From the NCBI RefSeq assembly GCF_000213175.1, contig NW_009799104.1, forward strand, positions 1,736,668 to 1,800,667: a stretch of 64,000 bases of DNA, read 5' to 3'. The position numbers and the translations under genes were made by a program. Within the stretch, counting starts at the first letter, position 1. Each line of letters begins with the position of its first letter. The notes under the pieces were generated by a model, which was not told where the DNA came from, did not search any database, and worked only from the letters and a program-made list of their open reading frames with translations. This DNA is from Neurospora tetrasperma FGSC 2508 (taxonomy: Eukaryota; Ascomycota; Sordariomycetes; Sordariales; Sordariaceae). Of this stretch, positions 42,187 to 52,947 are shown piece after piece.

Positions 42187-45074
42187 CTACCACATGTCCT
42201 TTGCCTCGTCATTTTTGCCATTTTCTTGTTGTTGGTTTTCCTGGCGGGCGCGAGATTCGTTCCGTTGTTGCTCGTATTCATAAATCTGAGCGTCATCAAC
42301 GTACTGAGTGCCGCCGCCCGATGCCTCGCCGTAACCATTTCCAGCCTAAACGAGGTGTTAGTATTTATAAGCACAACCATTTTTCGGCTTAGGCAAACGT
42401 TAACTTACGCGATGGTACTCAAAGTTGAAATCGGTCTGGCCAGACATCGCCGCCATTTGTTGTTCAAGGGCGAGTTGCTCCATCGCTCGCTGCTGCGCCG
42501 CCTTCTGTTCGGCTTCACGGCGCTTGCGCTCTTCCTCCAATCGCCTCTGCTGCGGTGAGGTGGGCACATTGAGCTGGGGATGCATGGCCTGGACCTTTGC
42601 GAGATAAGAGTACATAAAGTTGCTGAGCAGGACTTGACTGTGCAAGGGTCGGCGGGGGTTCGCAAGCTTGATGTGAGCCATCCGGTAAATGGCTCGCTCT
42701 TCAATAATCGGGAAGCGAGTCCAAGAGTAGTCGACATCGGGAACAAGTTTTCGGCGAGGAGGTTCTGGAGTGAGTAGGGTTTGCTCCTTCTTCTTGGCAG
42801 GCTCCTTATCAGCCTTCTTTTTGCCTCCGAAAAGACCACCAAAGAAGCCTTCCTTTTCCTTCTTGGTCTCCTTCTTCTTGTCCTCGTTCTTGTCGATACT
42901 ATCCCGATCCAGCACCAAGCTCTCCCGGCCTTTGGAAGAGCCTTCAATGGAGTTTTGTAGAACGTCCAACCGGGTCGCATCATGGCTCTTGTCTCCGCCC
43001 TTGCTCTTCGCTTTCCGAGCTTGCTCCTCTTTCTCGCGCTCCTTTTCCTTCTCGCGCTTCTTCTTGTCCTTCTCATCACTCTTGAACCATTTCCATCCGG
43101 ACGATTTGGTGGGGGCTTCAACCTCTTCCTTCTCTTTCGCTTTCTTGTCCGCTTTCTTCTCATCCGATGCCGGCGAGGGTTGCGTAATTACGCTCGGCGC
43201 AGAAGGCTTAGGTTGACTCTTGCCATTAGCTTGCGCTGTCGACTGGGTTGCGTCAATCGACGGACGTTTCTCGGCGCGAGGAGACGGCTCGTCCGCCTTT
43301 TGGGTGGATGATCTATCGGGTAGAGTCTGCTTATTTGTCTCTGCTGGCGGCGTCGCAACGATTGCAGGCACCGGCGGCGGGGCGGTTGTGGGTGGCGGTA
43401 TGGGCGGAGTCTTCTTGACAGGGAGGACTTCCGCTGGGGCCGGGGCAGGCGGGCTAGCCGACTTTGGTTCGTCCTGAAGAGCTCTGTTGGGTGTGTCTTC
43501 TAACGATCGTCGTACGGTTATGTGTTTGGATGAACCCGAGGGATCGCGCGCAGAATTTTGCCGTGTGTGCAGCGATTTCTCGGGATGTGAGTAGAGATCA
43601 GCCAGGGCCGGCTCGGACTGTACCCTCTTCAGGCCTTGACTTGACGCCTCGTCCATTGCCGGAACAGGGGGCATATCATCTTCAAGCTCGGATGACTGCC
43701 TTCCATGGGCCCTCTTCGAAAATGACGGTTTGTTCCCGCGTACACTGCCGCTTTTTCTGTATGTTGTCTTTGTGGAGCGTCTTAGACCCATACTTGGAGC
43801 AGGAAGTATCGGGATGTCACCCTCGTCCACCTCTTGGTGAGTCTCAAGCGCCAGTTTCTTGACTGCTTTCGTAGGATCATCTACCAACTCATTCAGGCTA
43901 GGTTCTGGGTTACCATCGCCATGTAGGGAGCGTTGCCGTTGCAGCCTTTCTGCGCCATCCACATAGTCAATACCCTCACTCGTCGGCTTGATTTGGCGAG
44001 AGAGCATTGACTTCTTTCTCCTCAAGCCCCCTCCTCCACCTGTCGAGTCACTTCGGTTCAGGTCAATCGACAACATGGAGTCACTGGACCGCCGCTTTAT
44101 TGCCTGCACGCGATTCTCCAGGAAGTCTTTGAACGCCGTAGGTTCGAGTTCCGGGTGTACTCTCGCAGGTACCCATAGCAAACGAGACGGGTCTGCTTCA
44201 TCATCTTCGCCCGATGGTGGACCAGACTGGACTAGGCCCATATTCGAGAAAGGAAGAAGATCGGGGTCGTTGAAATTCCCAACATCCATCGATAGCCGTC
44301 GCAGCGCCTGCAGATTACTTAACTCTTGTGCAATGTCGTTGGCGTCGTCGATATTCGTCATGGGGAACTGGGATGCCGACCCATCGGCCTGTAGTTCCCG
44401 TATCGAGCGCGCGGGCGAAAGCGGAGAGGCCGGTCTTTCTGACAAACTGCTCGTGTCGCTTGACTTCCTCATCGGGAGGGTGCTGGACTCCTTCGAGGTG
44501 CGTCCACCCATGAACCCATCATCGCCCCCCTCTCCGCCAGTGGTGTCGTGTAGTGTTGACTTGGTCTTGTCTGAGGTTGTCCGGACGAGGCGCAGTTCAT
44601 CCCCCGAGTTCTCCTCGGAGGGCTCCTCGGCGAGACTAGCGAGGCGCTCCAAGTGATCTCCCTGAGTCGCAATGAAGCTAAGGGGGCGGCTGGCCCGACG
44701 GCCGTCTTCGGGACCGGAGTCGTCGTCGTCGATGGTGTACATTGTTCCTATGGTCTCGGTGACGTGGCGGCTAGGATCGGATATCGACAGTCGGTCGTGG
44801 CCGCGTCGGCTGGCGAAACTGGAGCCAACATCGCCTTGGGGACGGGATGAGGTCTGCTGGAATAACAACAGGTTGGTCAGTCGAAAGGAGGTTCTCCCGA
44901 TCCACAAGGACCCATAATTTTTTCATGTCTCTCCTGCAAAGACGATCGCCCAGGAAGCGACACGCGGTATCCATATTCGGAAATTGACGTGCGGCTCCGC
45001 CGAGAGCATGGATCCAAATCCCGGTATCCGGGGGTCGGGAACCAGCGAGGGAGGAAATGCGGACGCACCATCAT
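42187..45074 (-). CDS. Zds C-terminal domain protein (Zds1/2-like PP2A regulator)
   Basis: Yeast Zds1/2 bind PP2A-Cdc55 and control mitotic exit and polarity. The main exon is 42409-44856 and the last exon 42187-42345. They are separated by a 63-bp intron (GTAAGT, branch ACTAAC, TTTAG) that joins FEYHR to AGNGYGEASGG and gives the end QIYEYEQQR...DMW. The Zds_C domain lies at about 42570-42780 (YSWTRFPIIEERAIYRMAHI, then KLANPRRPLHSQVLLSNFMY). The N-terminal half carries SRRGHDRLSISDPSRHVTETI and TAFKDFLENRVQAIKRRSSD; the middle is Ser/Pro/Lys-rich and disordered. The 5' end is tentative. The frame upstream of 44856 is intron (TTATTCCAG acceptor). A possible first exon is 45069-45074 (ATGATG followed by GTGCGT, preceded by an in-frame TAG), which would give 870 residues. 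Confidence 0.82.
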
Positions 45075-45289
45075 CTAGACAAGAGAATAGAGGCCTATTT
45101 GGGGGAGGAGGATGGGCCGAATGCCACAGCAGCCCTCGGGTGCCTTTTTGTCTTTCTTTCTTTTCTTCTTTTTTTTTTTCTGCTTTCAAAACCAAACGGG
45201 GTCGTGGAGTGGTGTATTAGTCGTCTATCACAAGCAGATCAGCGAGACCTGGCGTGGATAGCGATGACCCCTCAGTTAAGAGGACAGGC

Positions 45290-45314
45290 AAGCAAGCAAG
45301 CAAGCAAGCAAGCA
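45290..45314. repeat. GCAA microsatellite
   Basis: About six GCAA units in a row lie within the upstream region of the Zds gene. Confidence 0.85.
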
Positions 45315-46380
45315 GTCAGACAGTATTGGCGACAGGTGTTGACAAGGCGGGCTGGCAGGGCTGGCAGGTACAGTAGGTGCGCCTGGAGACAACGTCACAG
45401 GGCCTCCCGGGCTGGTGGTGGTGCTTCAGCTTTCGGGACGGAATCGGGGGGCCGGTAATATCAAGCCGTGATCGGACTAATCGATGTCTCGGTCGACTGT
45501 AGCATGCGGTCACGCTGTCTCAGAGGCGGAGGGCCAGGAACGAGGGCTGGGCTTTGCGGGCTTTGTGGGCTTTGCTTGGTATCAGCGTGTGTGTATGGCG
45601 GGCGCCGGAAAAAAAGACGAAGTGAGGGCGTATCACAATTTGGGCAGTCGAGGGGCTCGCTCTCGTTCGCTCGCTTGGATCGCTGCACCTAGCGTAGTGT
45701 AGTGTAGTGGCAGTTGGCGGGCTCGAATTGTCCGGGTCGTTGGGCTATCGCTCGCTCGGTCAGAGGACCTCGTTATCTCGTTCGGCACCTGGTTTGCTGG
45801 AGAGAGGGGAAAGAAAGCGGAAGGGCCCCTAGCAAGGTTGAAGATTGCAAAGTGGGAAGAAAGACTTGTATCTAGAAGACGGTTGGGAAGAAAAAGAAGG
45901 CATGGGCCGAGCGCAGATTGGGCGGTTCGTGTTGGGATTATTGGCCGTCGAGGTGGTGCTTCTTGGCTCGGGCAGTGGGTGCCAGTCCTTGTTGCTTTTG
46001 GCGTCCGGAGTGGTCCCGTTAGTGTGCACTCTAGAAGCCTGGGTCGTCTGGTCTCTAGTCGGATTAGGCGAAGGGAACTGAAGGCTGGGCTCAAAGAGAA
46101 ACGTGACACAAAAAGGGCAGGCATAAAGTTGGATGATGTCGAGCGAATGAATGAATGATTGAATGAATGGAGCACGCCCGTTGCGGGGATGCCTTGATTC
46201 CGTCTTCGTTCCTCGCCGTCAGGTCCTCTTCCAGGCAGTTCCGTGCCGGCCTGTATACCTTAGGTACCTCTTCCTGTAGCCAGGTCTCTCCCGCAATGAC
46301 ACGCACTTCCAGACTTTTGCGCCGCGTGGAATCGGTAAATTGATAAACTGGGCGATGCCAGCGGACAGGCAATACCTGGA

Positions 46381-46412
46381 CAGGGGCACAGGGGCACAGG
46401 GGCACAGGGGCC
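46381..46412. repeat. 8-bp tandem repeat x4 (CAGGGGCA)
   Basis: Four consecutive CAGGGGCA units, the last ending CC. Confidence 0.85.
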
Positions 46413-48497
46413 TGGCAAGCCTGGGCATCAGCAAGTGGACGGGACCCGTCGGCTCTGTGGCCTGTGCCTCCTGGTCCAGTTCTCTCTTTGGGCTCTTGCA
46501 CAGGCACACGACAACCTGGCTGGCAGGCAGGCAGGCGGGGGCCTTCTGTTTTCTCAATCGCTTCGAGATCGGGCTCATTGGATTCTACACTACGTCGATT
46601 CGTTTTGCTTGGTTCTCGCTGCATTAGCGCACCACGCCAACTTTGTGTGACGGCGACCTTCAATTGTCCCTGACCCGGGGCCCAACATTCCCTCAAGTTT
46701 TCCCCCCTTTGTCACATGGCGGCCGGGGAAAAGCACCGGACTGGTACCTGTCAGAGGTAACCAGGGCGAACCAGCCAGGACCCGATCATCCACGCTATAC
46801 GACAGATTGGCGGCCGTAGCCCCAGCATTGGATCCGTCGCAAGTGGCCACCATGAACTCTCTCGGAACCTGTCTCCCTGTGTTGTGTAGAATGACATTAC
46901 GCCGGCCGCAACATCCACCCACCTCGACTATCAAACAAACCAAGGTCCTCGACTATCGCCGATTTAAGCAATCATATCATATCACTTTACGGTTTGGGCT
47001 GTTGTCGCCCTGGCCGTGACAAGGGCGCTATTCCCGCCCCTTGTTGCCGAGGCTATTATAATCCTCTACCGAGATGATTCGTTACCGGCATCTCCATCCA
47101 GAGAGCCCACCCCGTGGAGTCAGCAACTTCATTGTCAACAACACTCGAGAGTCTGGCAACGTGGAGTCTTATAACTCGAGTCGCTTGTGTTCCAGCCTCA
47201 GCAGACAAACAGATATAAGTCGAGGAAGAAGCGTGATTTTTTCGTCTTTGGTGCAGTCTCCCAAGCAGTCAACGGCCTTCTTTTCCCCTATTGTTACAGG
47301 ACCATGATTGAAGGCCCTCCAACTGCTTGGGACCCCCCGGAAGTCCCATACCATTTAATCCATTTTCAACCCTGGGCGTTATTGGGGCGCAATGGTGAAG
47401 CCATGACGACCTGTGTGGTACGGTCGTACCAGGCACTCGGGTGTAACCTATTGGCACATGGTCGAGTGATGTTTTGCACAAAAGTCTGATCCCATCGCAA
47501 ACCGAATGCCAAACGCTAGCACGTTCGGGGCTGGCGGAGAAATCGAGCATAAGCCAAGACGGCTGCCACCGGTTCATCCGGAAGTTGGACTTCCAGGACG
47601 GGGATTGCCATCGAAAACTCGGACGTGTTCATCCCAGGAGTTCCGTATATTGATCCTAGCGAAGCCCCGCTGCTCCGGTGCCCTCCGGATGGCTTAGAGT
47701 GCCGGCTGCCTTTGCCAGGATTTCCATACGAGATGCAAAGATGCCAGTCCGAGAAAGGCCAGTCGAACAACTGTCTACCCTGTTTAAAAAAGAGAATAAC
47801 ACCGAATGGCATCCCCTTTTGCATCACGCACGTCGGGATTGAGTACTGTAGACTCATCTGCCGGCACTAGCTAGAGGTAGGTACACATGTCAGGCACACC
47901 GTCACCTTTAAGTATCCTGCACATTGATTCCCAAATAACTGCGTCTTGTAAGACTTTCAACTAAAGTTACCTCAAGCCCCTGGAAGATGGACTGTTCGCC
48001 TGAAGTCATCACCTGGCTCGGCTCTGTTCAGGGGTACATGAGCTGAGGGTTAGGGTTACCAGCTCTGTGAAGCCAAATCCAGAGAACCAACCATCGCGGA
48101 ACTTTGGCGATTGGCTACCTGGTACCTAGGTACCTACTAAATCTGGGGAACACCAGGGGCGCAAATGATTGAAAATAGGTACCACAATCAATGTTCAACT
48201 CTACGCAGGCTCAGTTCCCAGAATCCACTCAACCTCAAACCAGTGTAAACTACTATCACAAGAAGAGAAAACTGACGATTTCTTGTCATGAGCAAATCGG
48301 AAATGAAGTCTCTTGGTTATTATTACAGAAGCAGATAGTATGCAGGTTAGCCATTAACCCAAAATAAACAAGCCCCCCCCCCTTTCGTCCGCCGCACACA
48401 TCCCATTAAATATCCCAAATAGTAATTACCTATTATACACTCCAAATCAACATACAACTCGCCATCATACTCACCATCTTCAAGTCAACCCTCACAT

Positions 48498-50299
48498 CTA
48501 AGGCCCAGCAACATTCTGCCGATAAGTCTCAAAGGCACTATGCATATAAGCCTTTTGCAACGGGGTAAACTCCTCCATACAACCACTGTTTTTTTTGTTT
48601 TCCCATTGTTAGCAATCTTTTTCCCCTCGCCCTTTCCCAAACCCAAAAACCACCAACAGGGACCACCAGGGACCACACAAAGGAAAATGGAACAAACTCA
48701 CTCATCAGAATAATCCATAAAGTTATGAATCGGATCCAATCCCTCCTGATCCGGGCAACTATCCCTTCCAACCGGGCACCCATAAGCCGGAGACGCCTCC
48801 ATGGGCGTATCCGCAATCATATCCCCTTTGCCCTCACACCCCCCCGCGCCAAAAGTATGATCGAGACCAAACCAATGCCCGGTTTCGTGGGTGGCCGTCC
48901 TGCCCAAGTTGTAGGGAGCATAGCTGCCAAACGGCAAAGTATCGGAGCGAATGACGACGCCGTCGAGAAGAAAGATGTCTTTGGGGCTGGTGGCATCCTG
49001 CCGGTCTTGGGTGAGGGAGACGGGGAAGTGCGAGTACCCGAGCAGGGAATCGGGGAGGGTGAGGGGGAAGTAGAGGTTCAGGTCCGAGTAGTCGCCTCTG
49101 CGCAGTTGCGATTTGAAAGCATATTCTTCCAGGCCGTCGGCCCAGGCCTTGTCGATGGTGTAGGAAATGTTTTGCAGGTTGAAGGAAAGTTTGGCGGAGC
49201 TGAAGTCGGCGTTGAGGACCGAGATTTGCTCGTGGATTTGGGATTCCTTTATGACGGTGAAAAATGTTTTTCGTTAGCAGGTGTGAAGACGAGAGAAAAA
49301 AAAAAAAAAAGGGGGGGGGGGGGGGGGGGGGGGGNNNNNNNNNNNNNNNNNNNNNNNNNNNNNNNNNNNNNNNNNNNNNNNNNNNNNNNNNNNNNNNNNN
49401 NNNNNNNNNNNNNNNNNNNNNNNNNNNNNNNNNNNNNNNNNNNNNNNNNNNNNNNNNNNNNNNNNNNNNNNNNNNNNNNNNNNNNNNNNNNNNNNNNNNN
49501 NNNNNNNNNNNNNNNNNNNNNNNNNNNNNNNNNNNNNNNNNNNNNNNNNNNNNNNNNNNNNNNNNNNNNNNNNNNNNNNNNNNNNNNNNNNNNNNNNNNN
49601 NNNNNNNNNNNNNNNNNNNNNNNNNNNNNNNNNNNNNNNNNNNNNNNNNNNNNNNNNNNNNNNNNNNNNNNNNNNNNNNNNNNNNNNNNNNNNNNNNNNN
49701 NNNNNNNNNNNNNNNNNNNNNNNNNNNNNNNNNNNNNNNNNNNNNNNNNNNNNNNNNNNNNNNNNNNNNNNNNNNNNNNNNNNNNNNNNNNNNNNNNNNN
49801 NNNNNNNNNNNNNNNNNNNNNNNNNNNNNNNNNNNNNNNNNNNNNNNNNNNNNNNNNNNNNNNNNNNNNNNNNNNNNNNNNNNNNNNNNNNNNNNNNNNN
49901 NNNNNNNNNNNNNNNNNNNNNNNNNNNNNNNNNNNNNNNNNNNNNNNNNNNNNNNNNNNNNNNNNNNNNNNNNNNNNNNNNNNNNNNNNNNNNNNNNNNN
50001 NGGGGGGGGGGGAATGTGAGTGTGGTAGGTAAACTAACATCAAGATACCCATCTTCCACCTTGGTACCATTCGCCAAGACGTGAACATAGACTTTGATCA
50101 CCTTCTCCTCCACATCTTGGAGTTCTGCCTTTTGGAAGTTTGCCTTTACCGCAGTGAGTTTGGTCATGGCTTTGGTGGCCAGCGTGTTAAAGCTGGTCAC
50201 CTGGTCGGGGGTCATGCCTGGTGTTCCGCATCTCCTAGCGAAGACGGTTGAAGAAGCCATCATGGCCGCCGCGGCCAGAGCTGCCTTGCTGAAGATCAT
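48498..50299 (-). CDS. Secreted M43-family zinc metalloprotease (pappalysin-like), intron contains assembly gap
   Basis: Extracellular peptidase of MEROPS family M43B. Exons are 50039-50299, 48702-49246 and 48498-48585, giving 297 residues. Intron 1 (49247-50038; GTTAGT donor, GCTAAC branch, AAAG acceptor) contains the whole run of N, so coding sequence appears complete: the join reads EDGYLD-ESQIHEQIS. Intron 2 is 116 bp (GTGAGT/ACAG) and restores MDYSD-DGCMEEFTPLQ. ATG 50299 starts a signal peptide (MIFSKAALAAAAMMASSTVFA). The zinc motif is HETGHWFGLDH (three His plus catalytic Glu). DTPMEASPAYGCP and the Met-turn region HNFMDYSD are family hallmarks. The real intron length is unknown because the gap size may be arbitrary. 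Confidence 0.88.
49311..50012. other. Assembly gap flanked by poly-G
   Basis: There are 24 G at 49311-49334, 667 N at 49335-50001 and 11 G at 50002-50012, all within intron 1 of the metalloprotease gene. A 15-A run precedes the left G run. The sequence is probably a homopolymer or low-complexity tract that stopped sequencing. Confidence 0.9.
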
Positions 50300-52947
50300 C
50301 TTAAACCGAGTCAAGCAATTACAATAAACACAGGAATTCGAAAATAAAGAAAGACGAGAAGATGGCTATGGACCCTGAGACTTCCATCTTCATCAGGACC
50401 ATTGGCAGGACATGTCCAAATTTATATGGATTTAGCACTGATATCATCGGTCGCTACGAATCGTGATGTTTGCCCGCTATGTTTTCCGATGACGGTTTCT
50501 CGTACATGGCAGTGTCATACATAGTGATAACCTGCAAGAATTGGGTATATCTAATGCCCATCCCGCCAACTTGGAAGTTGGTGAATAGAAATAGAATTTA
50601 GAGGCTGTGCTTTGCTTTGGCGTTGCGTTGTGCCACACGTCGTGATGTCAGTAGAGAGCTTGAAGCGAATAAACATGGTGATAGAGTGATGTTGTACTAT
50701 AGGCCCTGGTCCCTGTAGCTGTAGGTACGCTACTAGTGTACATACAGCCTCTTGTGGGTTCAGGTTTGCGATCTTCCATAACACACTACCCGTACGTGGT
50801 GTTGGATAAACAGTCCGGATACTCACTAGGTCTGGTTTAGTATAGGCAGTCCATTACTGGTTTTGAATGTTGGCTCGAGACCTTGGGTCAACTTCCATAC
50901 GTAGGCATATTTACTATGGTGAGACTTGTAAATATGCTATGCCAAGTAAATTATGTATTAGATCTTGCTGACGTCTTTCGGATCCGTACCTAGCCTTCCA
51001 TTCAATACTTGAAGGGTTTGGGACAATTCGGAAGACATGTCGTCTTGTGTAGTAGTGGTACCCGGATACCAAGCTGACAAACAAGGAAATCAGTACTAAA
51101 TCATATAAGCGTGTCCGGCCCATTTTCAACCAACTTGCCCGAATAATAGGGGTTTTGTCTTGGTTCGACCCAGCGGTACGCTGCTGGGAACGGAGTTCTT
51201 ACACTCGTAGTGATGATTTCATCTGGCCTTGACGGGAAGTCGGGTAGGTAGGTAGTACCAGAACCGGGGTAGTTCAGAAGTGAAACAGTCTCGAAATGTT
51301 GGTCTGGTTCTTCATTGATATGTTCTTGAGGTTTTCCTAAGACATTCTGTAAGCATAAGACGTCATTTATTACACTACAACTAACTCAACTTGTCAGGAT
51401 CCCGGATTCCGAGCGCGGTAAGACAGACTGCCATAGTGACCTATACGGCAACACATCTCAACTGCATCTCGTTCGATTTCTTCATGCTGGCGACCCGCTT
51501 ATAGAGCACAAGCGCCTAGGAAAAGCCTTTATCGTCCGCATCCCAATCTTTCATTCAATCTTGTTGGGTATAGTGCTTAGTGGTTGATGGGTCAGTTGCA
51601 GGTAAGGAGATAGAGGCCAGGCGCGAATCCTTTGCGCTTCGCCCAAATCAAGCGCCGTCCACTCTACAGGCCACCCCATTGCCAAGGCGATGATTGATCT
51701 CCCCAATGCAGTTTTTAGCGTGTTTATTTGCTATTTCAAGGGGACACTCCCCATACACACTACATGTTGTAGCCTCCTCTGGGTACCGTACAGGTAGGTA
51801 GGTATTCTCGCTACCTCGAGGTAGCACGAACCTCAGTTTCGGTTTTCTCGCTGCAGGTTCGGTTGACCCCGAGACACGAATCCCAGACGAGACACGTGCG
51901 TCCCGTGGCAGCGTGCTCCCGCCCACCCGTCTTTAGTGCAACACTATGGAAGATACTAGAGCGTTGGGCGATGTTGCAGTGGTTCCTCGTTTGTTTCTAA
52001 AAGGTTGGTGGTTTGTCAGTATAAGACAGAAGAAGTCAGGCACTCCTGGCCCGGAACCTAGGTAAACTCCTATATGGGAGAAAGACAGATAGATAGTCGG
52101 CATGTCACACAGCTCGACAATTTCCCGAGGTGCGACGACATGAACTATACAGATACGACTCGTGACACATTCGGTGTACTGTGCTGCAGACTGGAGAGAC
52201 AACGAAATTTTTGTTGCAGTGGTTATTATAGACTTCTCGAAAATGTGTCTAGATCATGGAATACCCGTGGAAACACAAAGACACGAACGCCGGAACTTGA
52301 GCAGGAATGCGAGGGACGAATATGGGAGAATTTGCCTATTCAATCATGAATGCGGGGTTCGACAAATTGGGCACGACAGAGGGGGGAGAATGGATGTGAA
52401 AGAGGAAGGTTCATCCAAAGGTTTAGAGGTCTGGTCGGGACTGCCCCTGATGGACAACAGGAAGTGGTGATGGGTCCAGGTGACCTGCGAATTCGATCAT
52501 GCCTTCCTATTTTGAGTTTCTCACCCCGTGTTTGGGCGTCCCTTCCCCCTCGCGAATCGCCCACTGGTATTCATCCGAACCGGTCACTAAAGTATACTGA
52601 ATGAAGATATGAGTAAAGAAGGTAAGGTACCTATCTTCCATTGAAGAAGAGGCTTGTGGTGGTACTGTACTGTAGTAGTAATGTACCTCGTGTAATTACC
52701 GAGCTTGAGATCCCCAGCATCCCGTCGGTACATCTGCCATTGTAAACATGGGCGGCATGAATGAAACTGCACTGATCGATAATGCAAGACGTCAACATCT
52801 TCCTTGCTTCGCTATTTCACGCCGCTGTTGGTGAATGTATCTGATACTACACGACATGCCACAGTCTCTCTCCGACCCTCTGGCCAAACTTTGCTCCCTA
52901 AAACAGACATCACCCCAATTTGAAACTCAACCCCCCATCTCCTCCCT
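50300..52947. other. Metalloprotease upstream region and amidase 3' flank
   Basis: No gene is supported in 2.6 kb. TAGGTAGGTAG motifs occur near 51244 and 51793. A 69-codon ORF on the minus strand from ATG 51123 to 50914 begins with a signal-like hydrophobic stretch, but nothing else supports it. Confidence 0.35.
50421..50426 (-). promoter_or_regulatory. Candidate TATA box of the metalloprotease gene
   Basis: TATAAA on the minus strand lies 122 bp before ATG 50299. Position and sequence fit a core promoter element; this is inference. Confidence 0.4.

Larger units (their letters stand above)
45075..48497. other. 3.4-kb spacer upstream of the Zds gene
   Basis: No gene is supported. The segment has GCAA repeats at about 45290-45314, an 8-bp tandem repeat at 46381-46412, G/T-rich promoter-like DNA (45480-46080) and two telomere-like TTAGGG units at about 48047-48058. 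The right end is the AT-rich 3' flank of the metalloprotease. Its length makes an unseen small gene or non-coding RNA possible. Confidence 0.35.

Noticed and set aside
48045-48058. Interstitial telomere or chromosome-fusion point
   Set aside because: Only two TTAGGG-like units; expected by chance in a 64-kb window.
48725-50032. Long ORFs spanning the N run
   Set aside because: They exist only because N is read as open. The coding exons end at both sides of the gap.
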